Positions 45,705-53,750 of a stretch of DNA of 64,000 nt are shown here, piece after piece. The notes beneath the pieces are model-generated. The model did not search any database, was not told the DNA's origin, and worked only from the letters and a program-made list of their open reading frames with translations. Position numbers and translations under genes: made by a program. The stretch is taken from positions 1 through 64,000 of the forward strand of contig NZ_CANMTH010000002.1 in NCBI RefSeq assembly GCF_947500765.1, read 5' to 3'. Each line of letters opens with the position of its first letter. Position 1 is the stretch's first letter. This stretch comes from an uncultured Formosa sp. (GTDB lineage: Bacteria; Bacteroidota; Bacteroidia; Flavobacteriales; Flavobacteriaceae).

Positions 45705-47810
45705 ATGAAAACTAATATTTTAAAGTTATCTGTGCTTAGTGCCATAGCTTTTGGAAGCTTAACAGCTTGTAAAGATGAGCCTAAAAAGGAAGCCGCAGAG
45801 GTAGCCGTTAAAGAAGAAGTTGTTCCCGGAATCAATTTAAATTATATTGATGATTCGGTGAAGCCTAATGACGATTTTTTTAAATATGTAAATGGTAATT
45901 GGTTAAAAAATAACACAATTCCTGATGATAGATCAAGATGGGGGAGTTTCGATGAATTAAGACAAAAAACAGATGAAGATGTTTTAGATATTTTAAAATC
46001 AGCAATGTCTGACGATAAAGATGTTAATAAAATAGAATTGCTTCCTGGGTCAGATCAAGAAAAAGCAGTTTTTCTTTACGAAACTATAATGGATACCGTT
46101 GCTAGAAATAAAGCAGGTATAGAGCCTTTAAAACCTATTCTAGCTAAAATTGATGCTATAAATAATGTTAAAGATTTAGAAAGCTATTTAATAGAAATGG
46201 AACCTAAAGGCGGAGCTGGATTCTTTGGTTTTGGTGTAGGTGCAGATGCAAAAGACAGTAATAAAAACGCAGCATATTTAGGAACAGGGCGTTTAGGTCT
46301 TCCAGATCGTGATTATTATGTTAAAGACGATACCGATTCTAAAGAAAAAAGAGATTTGTATGTAGCACATATTACTAAAATGCTTCAGTTTTTGGGAGAT
46401 ACAGAAGATGTTGCTAATGCACAAGCAAAACAAATTTTGGCATTCGAAACCAGTTTAGCGGAGCCTAAAATGGATAAAGTAGAATTAAGAGATCGTAGAA
46501 AAACATATAATCCTACAGCAGTTTCAGATTTGCAAAAAATGGCTCCAGCTATAGATTGGACAGCGTATTTTGATGGAATTGGTGCTAAAAAATTAGATAC
46601 GGTAATTGTTAGTCAGCCAAAATATATAGAAGCATTACAATCTATTCTAGCAAAAAATAATGTGAACGATTGGAAAGCATATTTACGTTGGTCTGCCTTT
46701 AATCGTGCCGCTGGTTTATTGAGTAGCGATATAGAATTAGCAGATTGGGAGTTTTATAATAAAACATTACGTGGAGCGAAAAAACAACGCCCAAGTAATG
46801 AGAGAGCTTTGCAAACTGTTAATGGTACTATAGGTGAAGCATTAGGGAAATTATATGTAGATAAAAAATTCCCGCCAGAAGCTAAAGTGAAAGCAGAAGA
46901 AATGATTAAAAATGTAATTAAAGCATTTGAAAATAGAATCTCTGTATTGCCTTGGATGAGTGAAGACACTAGAGCAAAAGCTATTGAAAAACTTAAAGCA
47001 ACTACAATAAAAATAGCTTATCCAGATAAATGGAAAGACTATTCTGCTTTAGAAATTACAAGTCCACAAGACGGAGGTACATATCTTCAAAATATACAAA
47101 ATGCTAGAGTTTGGAATTTTCAAGAAGATATCGATAAATTAGGACAACCTGTAGATAAGACAGAATGGGGAATGTCTCCACAAACGGTAAATGCATATTT
47201 TAATCCATCTTATAATGAGATTGTATTTCCTGCAGCTATTTTACAACCTCCTTTTTACAACTACCAAGCAGACGATGCTGTAAATTATGGTGGAATTGGA
47301 GCCGTAATTGGTCATGAAATTTCTCACAGTTTTGATGACTCTGGAGCACGTTACGATAAAAATGGAAACTTAAATAACTGGTGGACAGATAAAGATTTAG
47401 AAGAGTTTACTAAGTTGGGAAAAGCATTAGCAGATCAATACAGCGCAATAGAAGTGTTACCTGATACTTATATTAATGGTGAATTTACTTTAGGTGAAAA
47501 CATTGGAGATTTAGGTGGTGTAAATGCTGCTTATGATGCTTTACAAATGAGTTTTAAAAAGAATGGAAGACCAGAAAATATTGATGGATTTACTCCAGAA
47601 CAACGTTTCTTTATGTCTTGGTCTACGGTTTGGAGAAGTTTATCTAGAGAAGATGCTTTAAAAAATCAAATAAAAACAGATCCACATTCTCCAGGAATGA
47701 ATCGTGCAGTACAACCACTTTTAAATGTCGATGCTTTTTACGATGCATTTGGTATTAAAGAAGGAGATAAAATGTATATCGCACCAGAAAACAGAGTTAA
47801 AATCTGGTAA
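45705..47810 (+). CDS. M13 family metallopeptidase lipoprotein
   Basis: A 701-residue neprilysin/PepO-like zinc endopeptidase. The lipobox is LTAC (Cys about 22). The zinc motif HEISH is at 537-541, with the third ligand in ENIGDLGG about 60 residues later. The substrate-binding NAYF motif is seen in VNAYFNPSYNEIVFPA. It is probably anchored in the periplasm or on the cell surface and degrades peptides. It is a single gene with a strong terminator after it. Confidence 0.95.
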   Translation: MKTNILKLSVLSAIAFGSLTACKDEPKKEAAEVAVKEEVVPGINLNYIDDSVKPNDDFFKYVNGNWLKNNTIPDDRSRWGSFDELRQKTDEDVLDILKSAMSDDKDVNKIELLPGSDQEKAVFLYETIMDTVARNKAGIEPLKPILAKIDAINNVKDLESYLIEMEPKGGAGFFGFGVGADAKDSNKNAAYLGTGRLGLPDRDYYVKDDTDSKEKRDLYVAHITKMLQFLGDTEDVANAQAKQILAFETSLAEPKMDKVELRDRRKTYNPTAVSDLQKMAPAIDWTAYFDGIGAKKLDTVIVSQPKYIEALQSILAKNNVNDWKAYLRWSAFNRAAGLLSSDIELADWEFYNKTLRGAKKQRPSNERALQTVNGTIGEALGKLYVDKKFPPEAKVKAEEMIKNVIKAFENRISVLPWMSEDTRAKAIEKLKATTIKIAYPDKWKDYSALEITSPQDGGTYLQNIQNARVWNFQEDIDKLGQPVDKTEWGMSPQTVNAYFNPSYNEIVFPAAILQPPFYNYQADDAVNYGGIGAVIGHEISHSFDDSGARYDKNGNLNNWWTDKDLEEFTKLGKALADQYSAIEVLPDTYINGEFTLGENIGDLGGVNAAYDALQMSFKKNGRPENIDGFTPEQRFFMSWSTVWRSLSREDALKNQIKTDPHSPGMNRAVQPLLNVDAFYDAFGIKEGDKMYIAPENRVKIW

Positions 47811-47837
47811 TTTGATTCATTTGAGTTAATAATTTTT

Positions 47838-47868
47838 AAACCCCCGACAATGTGTTCGGGGGTTTCCT
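47838..47868 (+). terminator. GC-rich terminator after the M13 peptidase gene
   Basis: A perfect 10-bp stem (AAACCCCCGA at 47838-47847 with TCGGGGGTTT at 47856-47865) has an 8-nt loop and a short pyrimidine-rich tail. Confidence 0.82.
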
Positions 47869-47870
47869 TT

Positions 47871-47878
47871 TACCTTTG
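47871..47878 (+). promoter_or_regulatory. -7 box for the small lipoprotein gene
   Basis: TACCTTTG, an exact match directly after the preceding terminator and 46 nt before the lipoprotein ATG. A second, imperfect word TGTATTTG (47894-47901) is closer to the gene. Confidence 0.4.
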
Positions 47879-47924
47879 GCTTTAGTATAGAATTGTATTT
47901 GCAATTTTAAAAAACAAAACCAAC

Positions 47925-48389
47925 ATGAAAACAAAAGGAATTTTATTAATTTTATTATGTATCACATTGTGGTCTTGCGGAACGTCTAAACATGTTAATG
48001 ACGACAAATTGGTGAGTAATTTAGATAGTTATATGTCTAAAGTTGATGAGGATAAATCCTTAGAAGAATCATTCGTAGAAGGTGCTTTAACAGATGTAAA
48101 TGGAGAAGAAGATTTAGGGACATTTAAATATTACATTAATTTCAATGCGAATACTAATAATTTGTATCGCATAAAAAATATTGAAGAAACTGGAAATTCG
48201 AGAATAGAAAGTTATTATTTTAAGGATAATAAATTGGTTGCTGTAACAGTTCGATCTTCTGTTGCGAAGGATAAAAAAATCTATCTTAATCATGGTAAAA
48301 TCATATCTACTTCTAATATAGATTACAAAGAACAAGACTTACTTTTAATAAAGGCCAAACGCTTTCAAAACGAATATAAAAATAAGTAA
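47925..48389 (+). CDS. Small lipoprotein of unknown function
   Basis: 154 residues with a lipoprotein signal peptide and lipobox LWSC (Cys18), then GTSKHVND. The mature part is acidic at first and rich in beta structure later (YYINFNANTNNLYRIKN, SYYFKDNKLVAVTVRS). No family is recognised. The pattern of a small single-domain lipoprotein with a strand-rich body is common in flavobacteria. It is flanked by a terminator on each side and is probably its own unit. Confidence 0.75.
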   Translation: MKTKGILLILLCITLWSCGTSKHVNDDKLVSNLDSYMSKVDEDKSLEESFVEGALTDVNGEEDLGTFKYYINFNANTNNLYRIKNIEETGNSRIESYYFKDNKLVAVTVRSSVAKDKKIYLNHGKIISTSNIDYKEQDLLLIKAKRFQNEYKNK

Positions 48390-48406
48390 AAAAGTAATTT
48401 TTAACC

Positions 48407-48431
48407 CCGATTAAATTCAATCGGTTTTTTT
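48407..48431 (+). terminator. Weak terminator before ileS
   Basis: A 6-bp stem (CCGATT at 48407-48412 with AATCGG at 48419-48424) has a 6-nt loop and is followed by seven T. Confidence 0.65.
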
Positions 48432-48496
48432 GTGGTTTAACACCGCTGTTTTCTTAAAATTCATTAATTTCGCGTTCTTATAAGAAAATAGAACCG

Positions 48497-51400
48497 ATGA
48501 GCATGAGATTTCCTGAATATAAAGGTCTTAACTTACCAAATGTCGCAGAAGAAATTCTTGATTTTTGGGAGTCGAAAAATATATTTGAAAAAAGTATCAC
48601 AACTAGAGAAGGAAAGGCACCTTATGTCTTTTTTGAAGGACCACCATCTGCAAATGGTTTACCTGGTGTACACCATGTTTTAGCGCGTTCTATTAAAGAT
48701 ATTTTTCCACGTTACAAAACCATGAAAGGGTTTCAAGTTAAGCGTAAAGCAGGTTGGGATACGCATGGTTTGCCTATAGAACTTGGTGTTGAAAAAGAAT
48801 TAGGGATTACCAAAGAAGATATTGGTAAAACCATTTCTGTAGAAGATTATAACGCTGCTTGCCGTACTGCCGTAATGCGTTACACTGGTATTTGGAACGA
48901 TTTAACCCGTAAAATGGGGTATTGGGTAAATATGGACGATCCATATATTACTTACGAACCAAAATACATGGAAAGTGTATGGTGGTTGTTAAAACAGATT
49001 TACGATAAAAAATTAATATATAAAGGCTATACCATTCAGCCGTATTCTCCTAAAGCAGGAACAGGTTTAAGTTCTCACGAATTAAATCAGCCAGGAACCT
49101 ATCAAGATGTTACCGACACAACCATCGTGGCGCAGTTTAAAGCGAATGCAGATTCGTTACCAGACTTTTTACAAGACGAAGGCGATATCTTTTTCTTAGC
49201 TTGGACAACCACGCCATGGACATTGCCAAGTAACACGGCCTTGACTGTTGGAAATAAAATTGACTACGTTTTAGTAGAAACTTATAACCAATATACATTC
49301 GAACCGATGAATGTGGTGCTTGCAAAACCATTATTAGCAAAACAATTTGCAGGTAAGTTTTTCCAAGTCGATGCTAAACCAGCATTGTTAGATTATAAGC
49401 ATGGTGATAAGAAAATTCCGTTTTACGTTGTAAAAGAATTTAAAGGAAAAGATTTAGTTGGAATTACGTACGAGCAATTAATGCCTTATGCACTGCCTAA
49501 CGATAATCCTGAAAATGCCTTTAGAATTATTGCAGGTGATTTCGTAACAACAGAAGATGGAACAGGAATTGTACATACTGCACCTACTTTTGGGGCAGAC
49601 GATGCTTTAGTTGCAAAACAAGCCGTGCCAGAAATTCCACCACTATTGGTAAAAGACGAAAACGGAAACTTAGTACCGTTAGTAAACTTACAAGGTAAAT
49701 TCAGACCAGAAATGGGAGAATATGCTGGTAAGTATGTGAAAAATGAATATTATAACGATGGTGAAGCTCCAGAACGTTCTGTAGATGTTGAAATCGCTAT
49801 TCGTTTAAAAGAAGAAAATAAAGCCTTTAAGGTTGAAAAATATAAGCACAGTTATCCAAATTGTTGGAGAACAGACAAACCTATTTTATATTACCCACTA
49901 GATTCTTGGTTTATTAAAGTAACCGACGTTAAAGGACGTATGGTAGAGCTTAACGACACCATTAACTGGAAACCAAAATCTACAGGAACAGGTCGTTTCG
50001 GAAATTGGTTAGCAAACGCTAACGACTGGAATTTATCGCGTTCACGTTATTGGGGAATTCCGTTACCAATTTGGAGAACCGAAGATGGCAAAGAAGAAAT
50101 ATGTTTAGGATCTGTTGCCGAATTAAAAGCAGAAATGGCTAAGGCTGTTGAAGCTGGCGTATTAGAAAAAGATATTTTCGAAACTTTTGAAGTTGGAAAT
50201 AATTCTGAAGAAAACTATGCACAAATCGATTTACATAAAAACATTGTAGACCAAATTACTTTAGTTTCTGCTTCAGGCCAACCAATGAAACGTGAAAGTG
50301 ACTTGATAGATGTGTGGTTCGATTCTGGTTCTATGCCATATGCACAATGGCATTACCCGTTTGAAAACAAAGAAAAAATTGACGGAAACGAATCGTATCC
50401 AGCAGATTTCATAGCAGAAGGCGTAGATCAAACACGTGGATGGTTTTATACACTTCACGCGATTGCGACTATGGTATTCGATTCTGTAGCTTATAAGAAT
50501 GTGGTGTCTAATGGATTGGTGTTAGATAAAAACGGACAAAAAATGTCGAAGCGTTTAGGTAATGCTGTCGATCCTTTTGATACACTTACAGCTTACGGTC
50601 CAGATGCTACGCGTTGGTATATGATTGCAAATGCAAATCCGTGGGATAATTTAAAATTTGATAGTGAAGGTATAGAAGAGGTAAAACGTAAGTTCTTCGG
50701 AACACTTTATAATACGTATTCATTCTTCAGTTTATATACTAATTTAGATAAATTTAGCTATAGTGAAGCAGATATTCCATTAGCCGAACGTCCAGAATTA
50801 GACCGTTGGATTTTATCAGAATTACATTCACTTATTCAACGTGTAGATGAGTATTATGCTGAATACGAGCCAACAAAAGCGGCACGTGCTATTTCAGAGT
50901 TTACACAAGATTATTTAAGTAACTGGTATGTGCGTTTAAGTAGAAGACGTTTCTGGAAAGGCGATTACGAACAAGATAAGATTTCGGCGTACCAAACATT
51001 ATATACGTGTATGTTAACCATTGCAAAACTTGGTGCTCCAATAGCTCCATTTTTCATGGATAAACTTTACCGAGACTTAACACAAGTGACACAAAAAGAA
51101 ACATTTGAAAGTGTACATTTGGCTGAGTTTCCTGTGTTTGATGAATCTATTATAGACAAGTCTTTAGAGCGTAAAATGGGACGTGCTCAGGTTATTTCAT
51201 CATTGGTATTATCGTTACGTGCCAAGGAAAAAATTAAAGTACGCCAGCCATTGCAAAAAATCATGATTCCTATAGATACTAAGGAACAGAAAGAAGAGAT
51301 TTTAGCAGTTGCCGATTTAATAAAGCATGAAGTTAATATTAAGGAGATTGAGCTTCTTGAAGATGCATCAGATATATTAGTAAAACAAATAAAACCAGAT

Positions 51401-51901
51401 TTTAAAGTTTTAGGCCCTCGTTTTGGAAAAGATATGAAGTTGATAGCTAGTGAAATAGCCAAAATGACTTCAGAAGATATTAAAAAAATAGAGCAAAGCG
51501 GTAGTATAGACGTTGAGGTTAATGGAAAAAGTATTACTTTAGGACGTGAAGATGTAGATATTATATCACAAGATATTGAAGGTTGGTTAGTTGCTAACGA
51601 AGGTAATTTAACTGTTGCATTAGATATTACAATTTCTGAAGAATTAAGAAAAGAAGGAATTGCAAGAGAATTAATAAATAGAATACAAAATTTACGAAAA
51701 GATTCAGGATTTGAAGTTACTGACCGTATAACTGTTAAGCTTCAAAAACATGATGATATTGTAAAGGCTGTAGCAACAAATTTAGAATATATAAAGGCAG
51801 AGACCCTAACAGCCGAACTTGAAATTATGGACCTGATAGATAACGGAATTGATATTACTTTTGATGATATTGAAACCAAGTTGTTTATTGAAAAACACTA
51901 A
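48497..51901 (+). CDS. ileS: Isoleucyl-tRNA synthetase, eukaryote-like type (IleRS2) with GxHH motif
   Basis: Charges tRNA-Ile. At 1134 residues it belongs to the longer, eukaryote-like IleRS2 class, which is naturally less sensitive to mupirocin. The KMSKR loop is at 682-686 (GQKMSKRLGN) and the editing domain includes LAWTTTPWTLPSNTAL. The first signature, normally HxGH, reads GVHH at 57-60 (PPSANGLPGVHHVLAR): positions 1 and 3 are swapped. This is a described IleRS2 variant tied to very strong mupirocin resistance. It is followed 4 nt later by the dksA-like gene. I start at the ATG giving MSMRFPEYKG; a second ATG two codons later is possible. Confidence 0.96.
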   Translation: MSMRFPEYKGLNLPNVAEEILDFWESKNIFEKSITTREGKAPYVFFEGPPSANGLPGVHHVLARSIKDIFPRYKTMKGFQVKRKAGWDTHGLPIELGVEKELGITKEDIGKTISVEDYNAACRTAVMRYTGIWNDLTRKMGYWVNMDDPYITYEPKYMESVWWLLKQIYDKKLIYKGYTIQPYSPKAGTGLSSHELNQPGTYQDVTDTTIVAQFKANADSLPDFLQDEGDIFFLAWTTTPWTLPSNTALTVGNKIDYVLVETYNQYTFEPMNVVLAKPLLAKQFAGKFFQVDAKPALLDYKHGDKKIPFYVVKEFKGKDLVGITYEQLMPYALPNDNPENAFRIIAGDFVTTEDGTGIVHTAPTFGADDALVAKQAVPEIPPLLVKDENGNLVPLVNLQGKFRPEMGEYAGKYVKNEYYNDGEAPERSVDVEIAIRLKEENKAFKVEKYKHSYPNCWRTDKPILYYPLDSWFIKVTDVKGRMVELNDTINWKPKSTGTGRFGNWLANANDWNLSRSRYWGIPLPIWRTEDGKEEICLGSVAELKAEMAKAVEAGVLEKDIFETFEVGNNSEENYAQIDLHKNIVDQITLVSASGQPMKRESDLIDVWFDSGSMPYAQWHYPFENKEKIDGNESYPADFIAEGVDQTRGWFYTLHAIATMVFDSVAYKNVVSNGLVLDKNGQKMSKRLGNAVDPFDTLTAYGPDATRWYMIANANPWDNLKFDSEGIEEVKRKFFGTLYNTYSFFSLYTNLDKFSYSEADIPLAERPELDRWILSELHSLIQRVDEYYAEYEPTKAARAISEFTQDYLSNWYVRLSRRRFWKGDYEQDKISAYQTLYTCMLTIAKLGAPIAPFFMDKLYRDLTQVTQKETFESVHLAEFPVFDESIIDKSLERKMGRAQVISSLVLSLRAKEKIKVRQPLQKIMIPIDTKEQKEEILAVADLIKHEVNIKEIELLEDASDILVKQIKPDFKVLGPRFGKDMKLIASEIAKMTSEDIKKIEQSGSIDVEVNGKSITLGREDVDIISQDIEGWLVANEGNLTVALDITISEELRKEGIARELINRIQNLRKDSGFEVTDRITVKLQKHDDIVKAVATNLEYIKAETLTAELEIMDLIDNGIDITFDDIETKLFIEKH

Positions 51902-51905
51902 CATT

Positions 51906-52286
51906 ATGAGCGTAGACGTAAACGTAAGATACCCCGATAAGGATCTAGCCGAATTTAAAGAGTTAATTCAGGATAAAATTGTAAAAGCTAAACGTGATTT
52001 AGATTTAATAAAGAGTGCATACCAAAACGATTTAAATAACGGGACAGACGATACATCTCCGACCTTTAAAGCGTTCGAAGAAGGTAGTGAGACAATGAGT
52101 AAAGAAGCGAATTCGCAATTAGCGATTCGTCAAGAAAAATTTATTCGTGATCTTAAAAACGCGCTTATTAGAATAGAAAATAAAACGTACGGAGTTTGCC
52201 GTGTAACAGGTAAATTAATTAGTAAAGAACGTTTAAAATTAGTACCACACGCGACACTTAGTATCGAAGCTAAGAATATGCAATAA
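51906..52286 (+). CDS. TraR/DksA family protein with degenerate zinc finger
   Basis: A 126-residue DksA-like protein: an N-terminal coiled coil with conserved acidic residues, then KTYGVCRVTGKLISKERLKL and PHATLSIEAK. Only one of the four zinc-finger Cys residues remains; the others are Thr, Ser and Ala, as is typical of the Bacteroidetes form. It probably binds RNA polymerase through the secondary channel. The start is ATG 51906 (MSVDVNVRYP), 4 nt after ileS; an in-frame ATG at 51849 would overlap ileS by 53 nt with an unrelated N terminus. It is cotranscribed with ileS. Confidence 0.88.
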   Translation: MSVDVNVRYPDKDLAEFKELIQDKIVKAKRDLDLIKSAYQNDLNNGTDDTSPTFKAFEEGSETMSKEANSQLAIRQEKFIRDLKNALIRIENKTYGVCRVTGKLISKERLKLVPHATLSIEAKNMQ

Positions 52287-52310
52287 AAGTACTTTTAAAT
52301 TTAAAAAATT

Positions 52311-52352
52311 AAACGCCTTACATGAATATGTTAAGGCGTTTTCTGCTTTTTT
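52311..52352 (+). terminator. Hairpin after the dksA-like gene, abutting the next start codon
   Basis: AAACGCCTTACAT pairs with ATGTTAAGGCGTTT (one bulge) around a 4-nt loop and is followed by TTCTGCTTTTTT. It resembles a terminator but ends only a few bases before the ATG at 52353. Confidence 0.75.
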
Positions 52353-52973
52353 ATGAAATCTATATTGTTAATTATTATCTGCTTATATTGTTCTGTATTG
52401 AGCGCTCAAAAACGGGTCGATAAAATAATTGATGCTCAAAATATTTCTACACTTCAAATTAATGGAGCCAATTGTTTTAAAATACATGTTCGAGCATTAA
52501 AAACTAGTGAAATCTCAATTCAGACCAAAATAGATGGAGAACATAGCGAGGATATGATTGTGATTGCAAGAAAAAGTAATGATACCCTTTTCATTTCTAC
52601 AAGATTTCAACCATTATTTGAAGCTGATAACGATAAATTAAGTGCACATAAACTTATGTCTATAGAATTAGATATTCAGGTTCCAAAACATATAAATTTT
52701 AATATAAAAAGTGATATCGCTAGTGTCGTGGCAGAAGGCGTTTTTAAGTCTGCTTTTATCGAGTTAAATCAAGGACAATGTAATTTATTGTCGTTTTTAG
52801 GTTCAGCCCGCGTTAATACAATAAATGGTTCTATTTATGTAGAAACTAATTATGCGACTGTTAATGCTTTTTCAAGACATGGGGTAGTAAACCTTCAGCC
52901 ATTGGCTTTAGGAAAAAATCAGTTAAATTTAAAGTCTATTCAAGGTGATATAAGTGTAATTAAAACAGAATAA
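52353..52973 (+). CDS. Exported beta-helix-like protein (DUF4097/DUF2807-like)
   Basis: 206 residues with a signal peptide (MKSILLIIICLYCSVLSAQ). The rest is a regular succession of short strands (ISTLQINGANCFKIHV, NINGSIYVETNYATVNAF, NLKSIQGDISVIK) with the look of a right-handed beta helix, as in DUF4097 or DUF2807 head domains. No enzymatic motif is seen. It lies between the dksA-like gene and lspA; the lspA start is 29 nt downstream. A terminator-like hairpin ends just before its ATG, so how it is transcribed is unclear. Confidence 0.7.
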   Translation: MKSILLIIICLYCSVLSAQKRVDKIIDAQNISTLQINGANCFKIHVRALKTSEISIQTKIDGEHSEDMIVIARKSNDTLFISTRFQPLFEADNDKLSAHKLMSIELDIQVPKHINFNIKSDIASVVAEGVFKSAFIELNQGQCNLLSFLGSARVNTINGSIYVETNYATVNAFSRHGVVNLQPLALGKNQLNLKSIQGDISVIKTE

Positions 52974-52979
52974 TATTCT

Positions 52980-52987
52980 TATTTTTG
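52980..52987 (+). promoter_or_regulatory. -7 box for lspA
   Basis: TATTTTTG, an exact match 15 nt before the lspA ATG at 53003. There is no clear -33 element. Confidence 0.4.
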
Positions 52988-53002
52988 TTCAAAAGTCAAA
53001 GC

Positions 53003-53623
53003 ATGTCCTTAAAAAAAGCCAGTTTACTTATTTTTGTTGTTCTACTAATCGATCAAATAAGTAAAATATATATTAAAACACATTTTATTTTAGGAGAGGA
53101 TGTTACTGTTTTTAATTGGTTTCGAATTTATTTTATTGAAAATGAGGGTATGGCTTGGGGAACTAAAATTAGTGATTTTACCTCGTCAATTACAGACAGA
53201 ACTGCTAAAACATCACTTACTGTTTTTAGGATTTTTGCCATATTTGGTATCGGATATTGGTTATATGCCACCATAAAAAATAAAGGGCATTATTTACTCA
53301 CCATAGCAATTGCTTTAATTTTTGCAGGTGCTTTAGGTAATATTCTTGATTCTGTATTTTATGGTCTTATTTTTAATGACAGTCACGGGCAAATAGCTTC
53401 GTTTATGCCAATAGAAGGTGGTTACGATTCTTTACTTCATGGTAAAGTGGTAGATATGTTATATTTCCCTATATGGAAAGGTTATTTACCAGAATGGTTG
53501 CCGATTTGGGGCGGAAAATTTTTCACCTTTTTTGAGCCTGTTTTTAATGTTGCAGATGTAGCTATTAGTACAGGATTTGTTATGTTATTGTTGTTTAATA
53601 AAAAAGGATTTCCAAAAGATTAA
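53003..53623 (+). CDS. lspA: Lipoprotein signal peptidase (signal peptidase II)
   Basis: Cleaves lipoprotein signal peptides in the inner membrane. It has four membrane helices, with the catalytic Asp pair in GNILDSVFYG and FNVADVAIS. YFIENEGMAWG is the conserved periplasmic segment. An insertion between the two catalytic motifs (FMPIEGGYDS to WGGKFF) is typical of Bacteroidetes. The start is ATG 53003 (MSLKKASLL); a TTG 18 nt earlier would add six polar residues and overlaps the -7 box. It serves the many lipoproteins in the window. Confidence 0.94.
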   Translation: MSLKKASLLIFVVLLIDQISKIYIKTHFILGEDVTVFNWFRIYFIENEGMAWGTKISDFTSSITDRTAKTSLTVFRIFAIFGIGYWLYATIKNKGHYLLTIAIALIFAGALGNILDSVFYGLIFNDSHGQIASFMPIEGGYDSLLHGKVVDMLYFPIWKGYLPEWLPIWGGKFFTFFEPVFNVADVAISTGFVMLLLFNKKGFPKD

Positions 53624-53750
53624 TTTTAAAAAAAAAATATAATAACTTAACTCATTATTGTTTTAAAGAAGGTGGTTTACATTCATGAAAACAGATATGA
53701 TTTAACGTTTTTAAAATCAAATTTTAAGTATATAAATAAAGTTTAAAACT

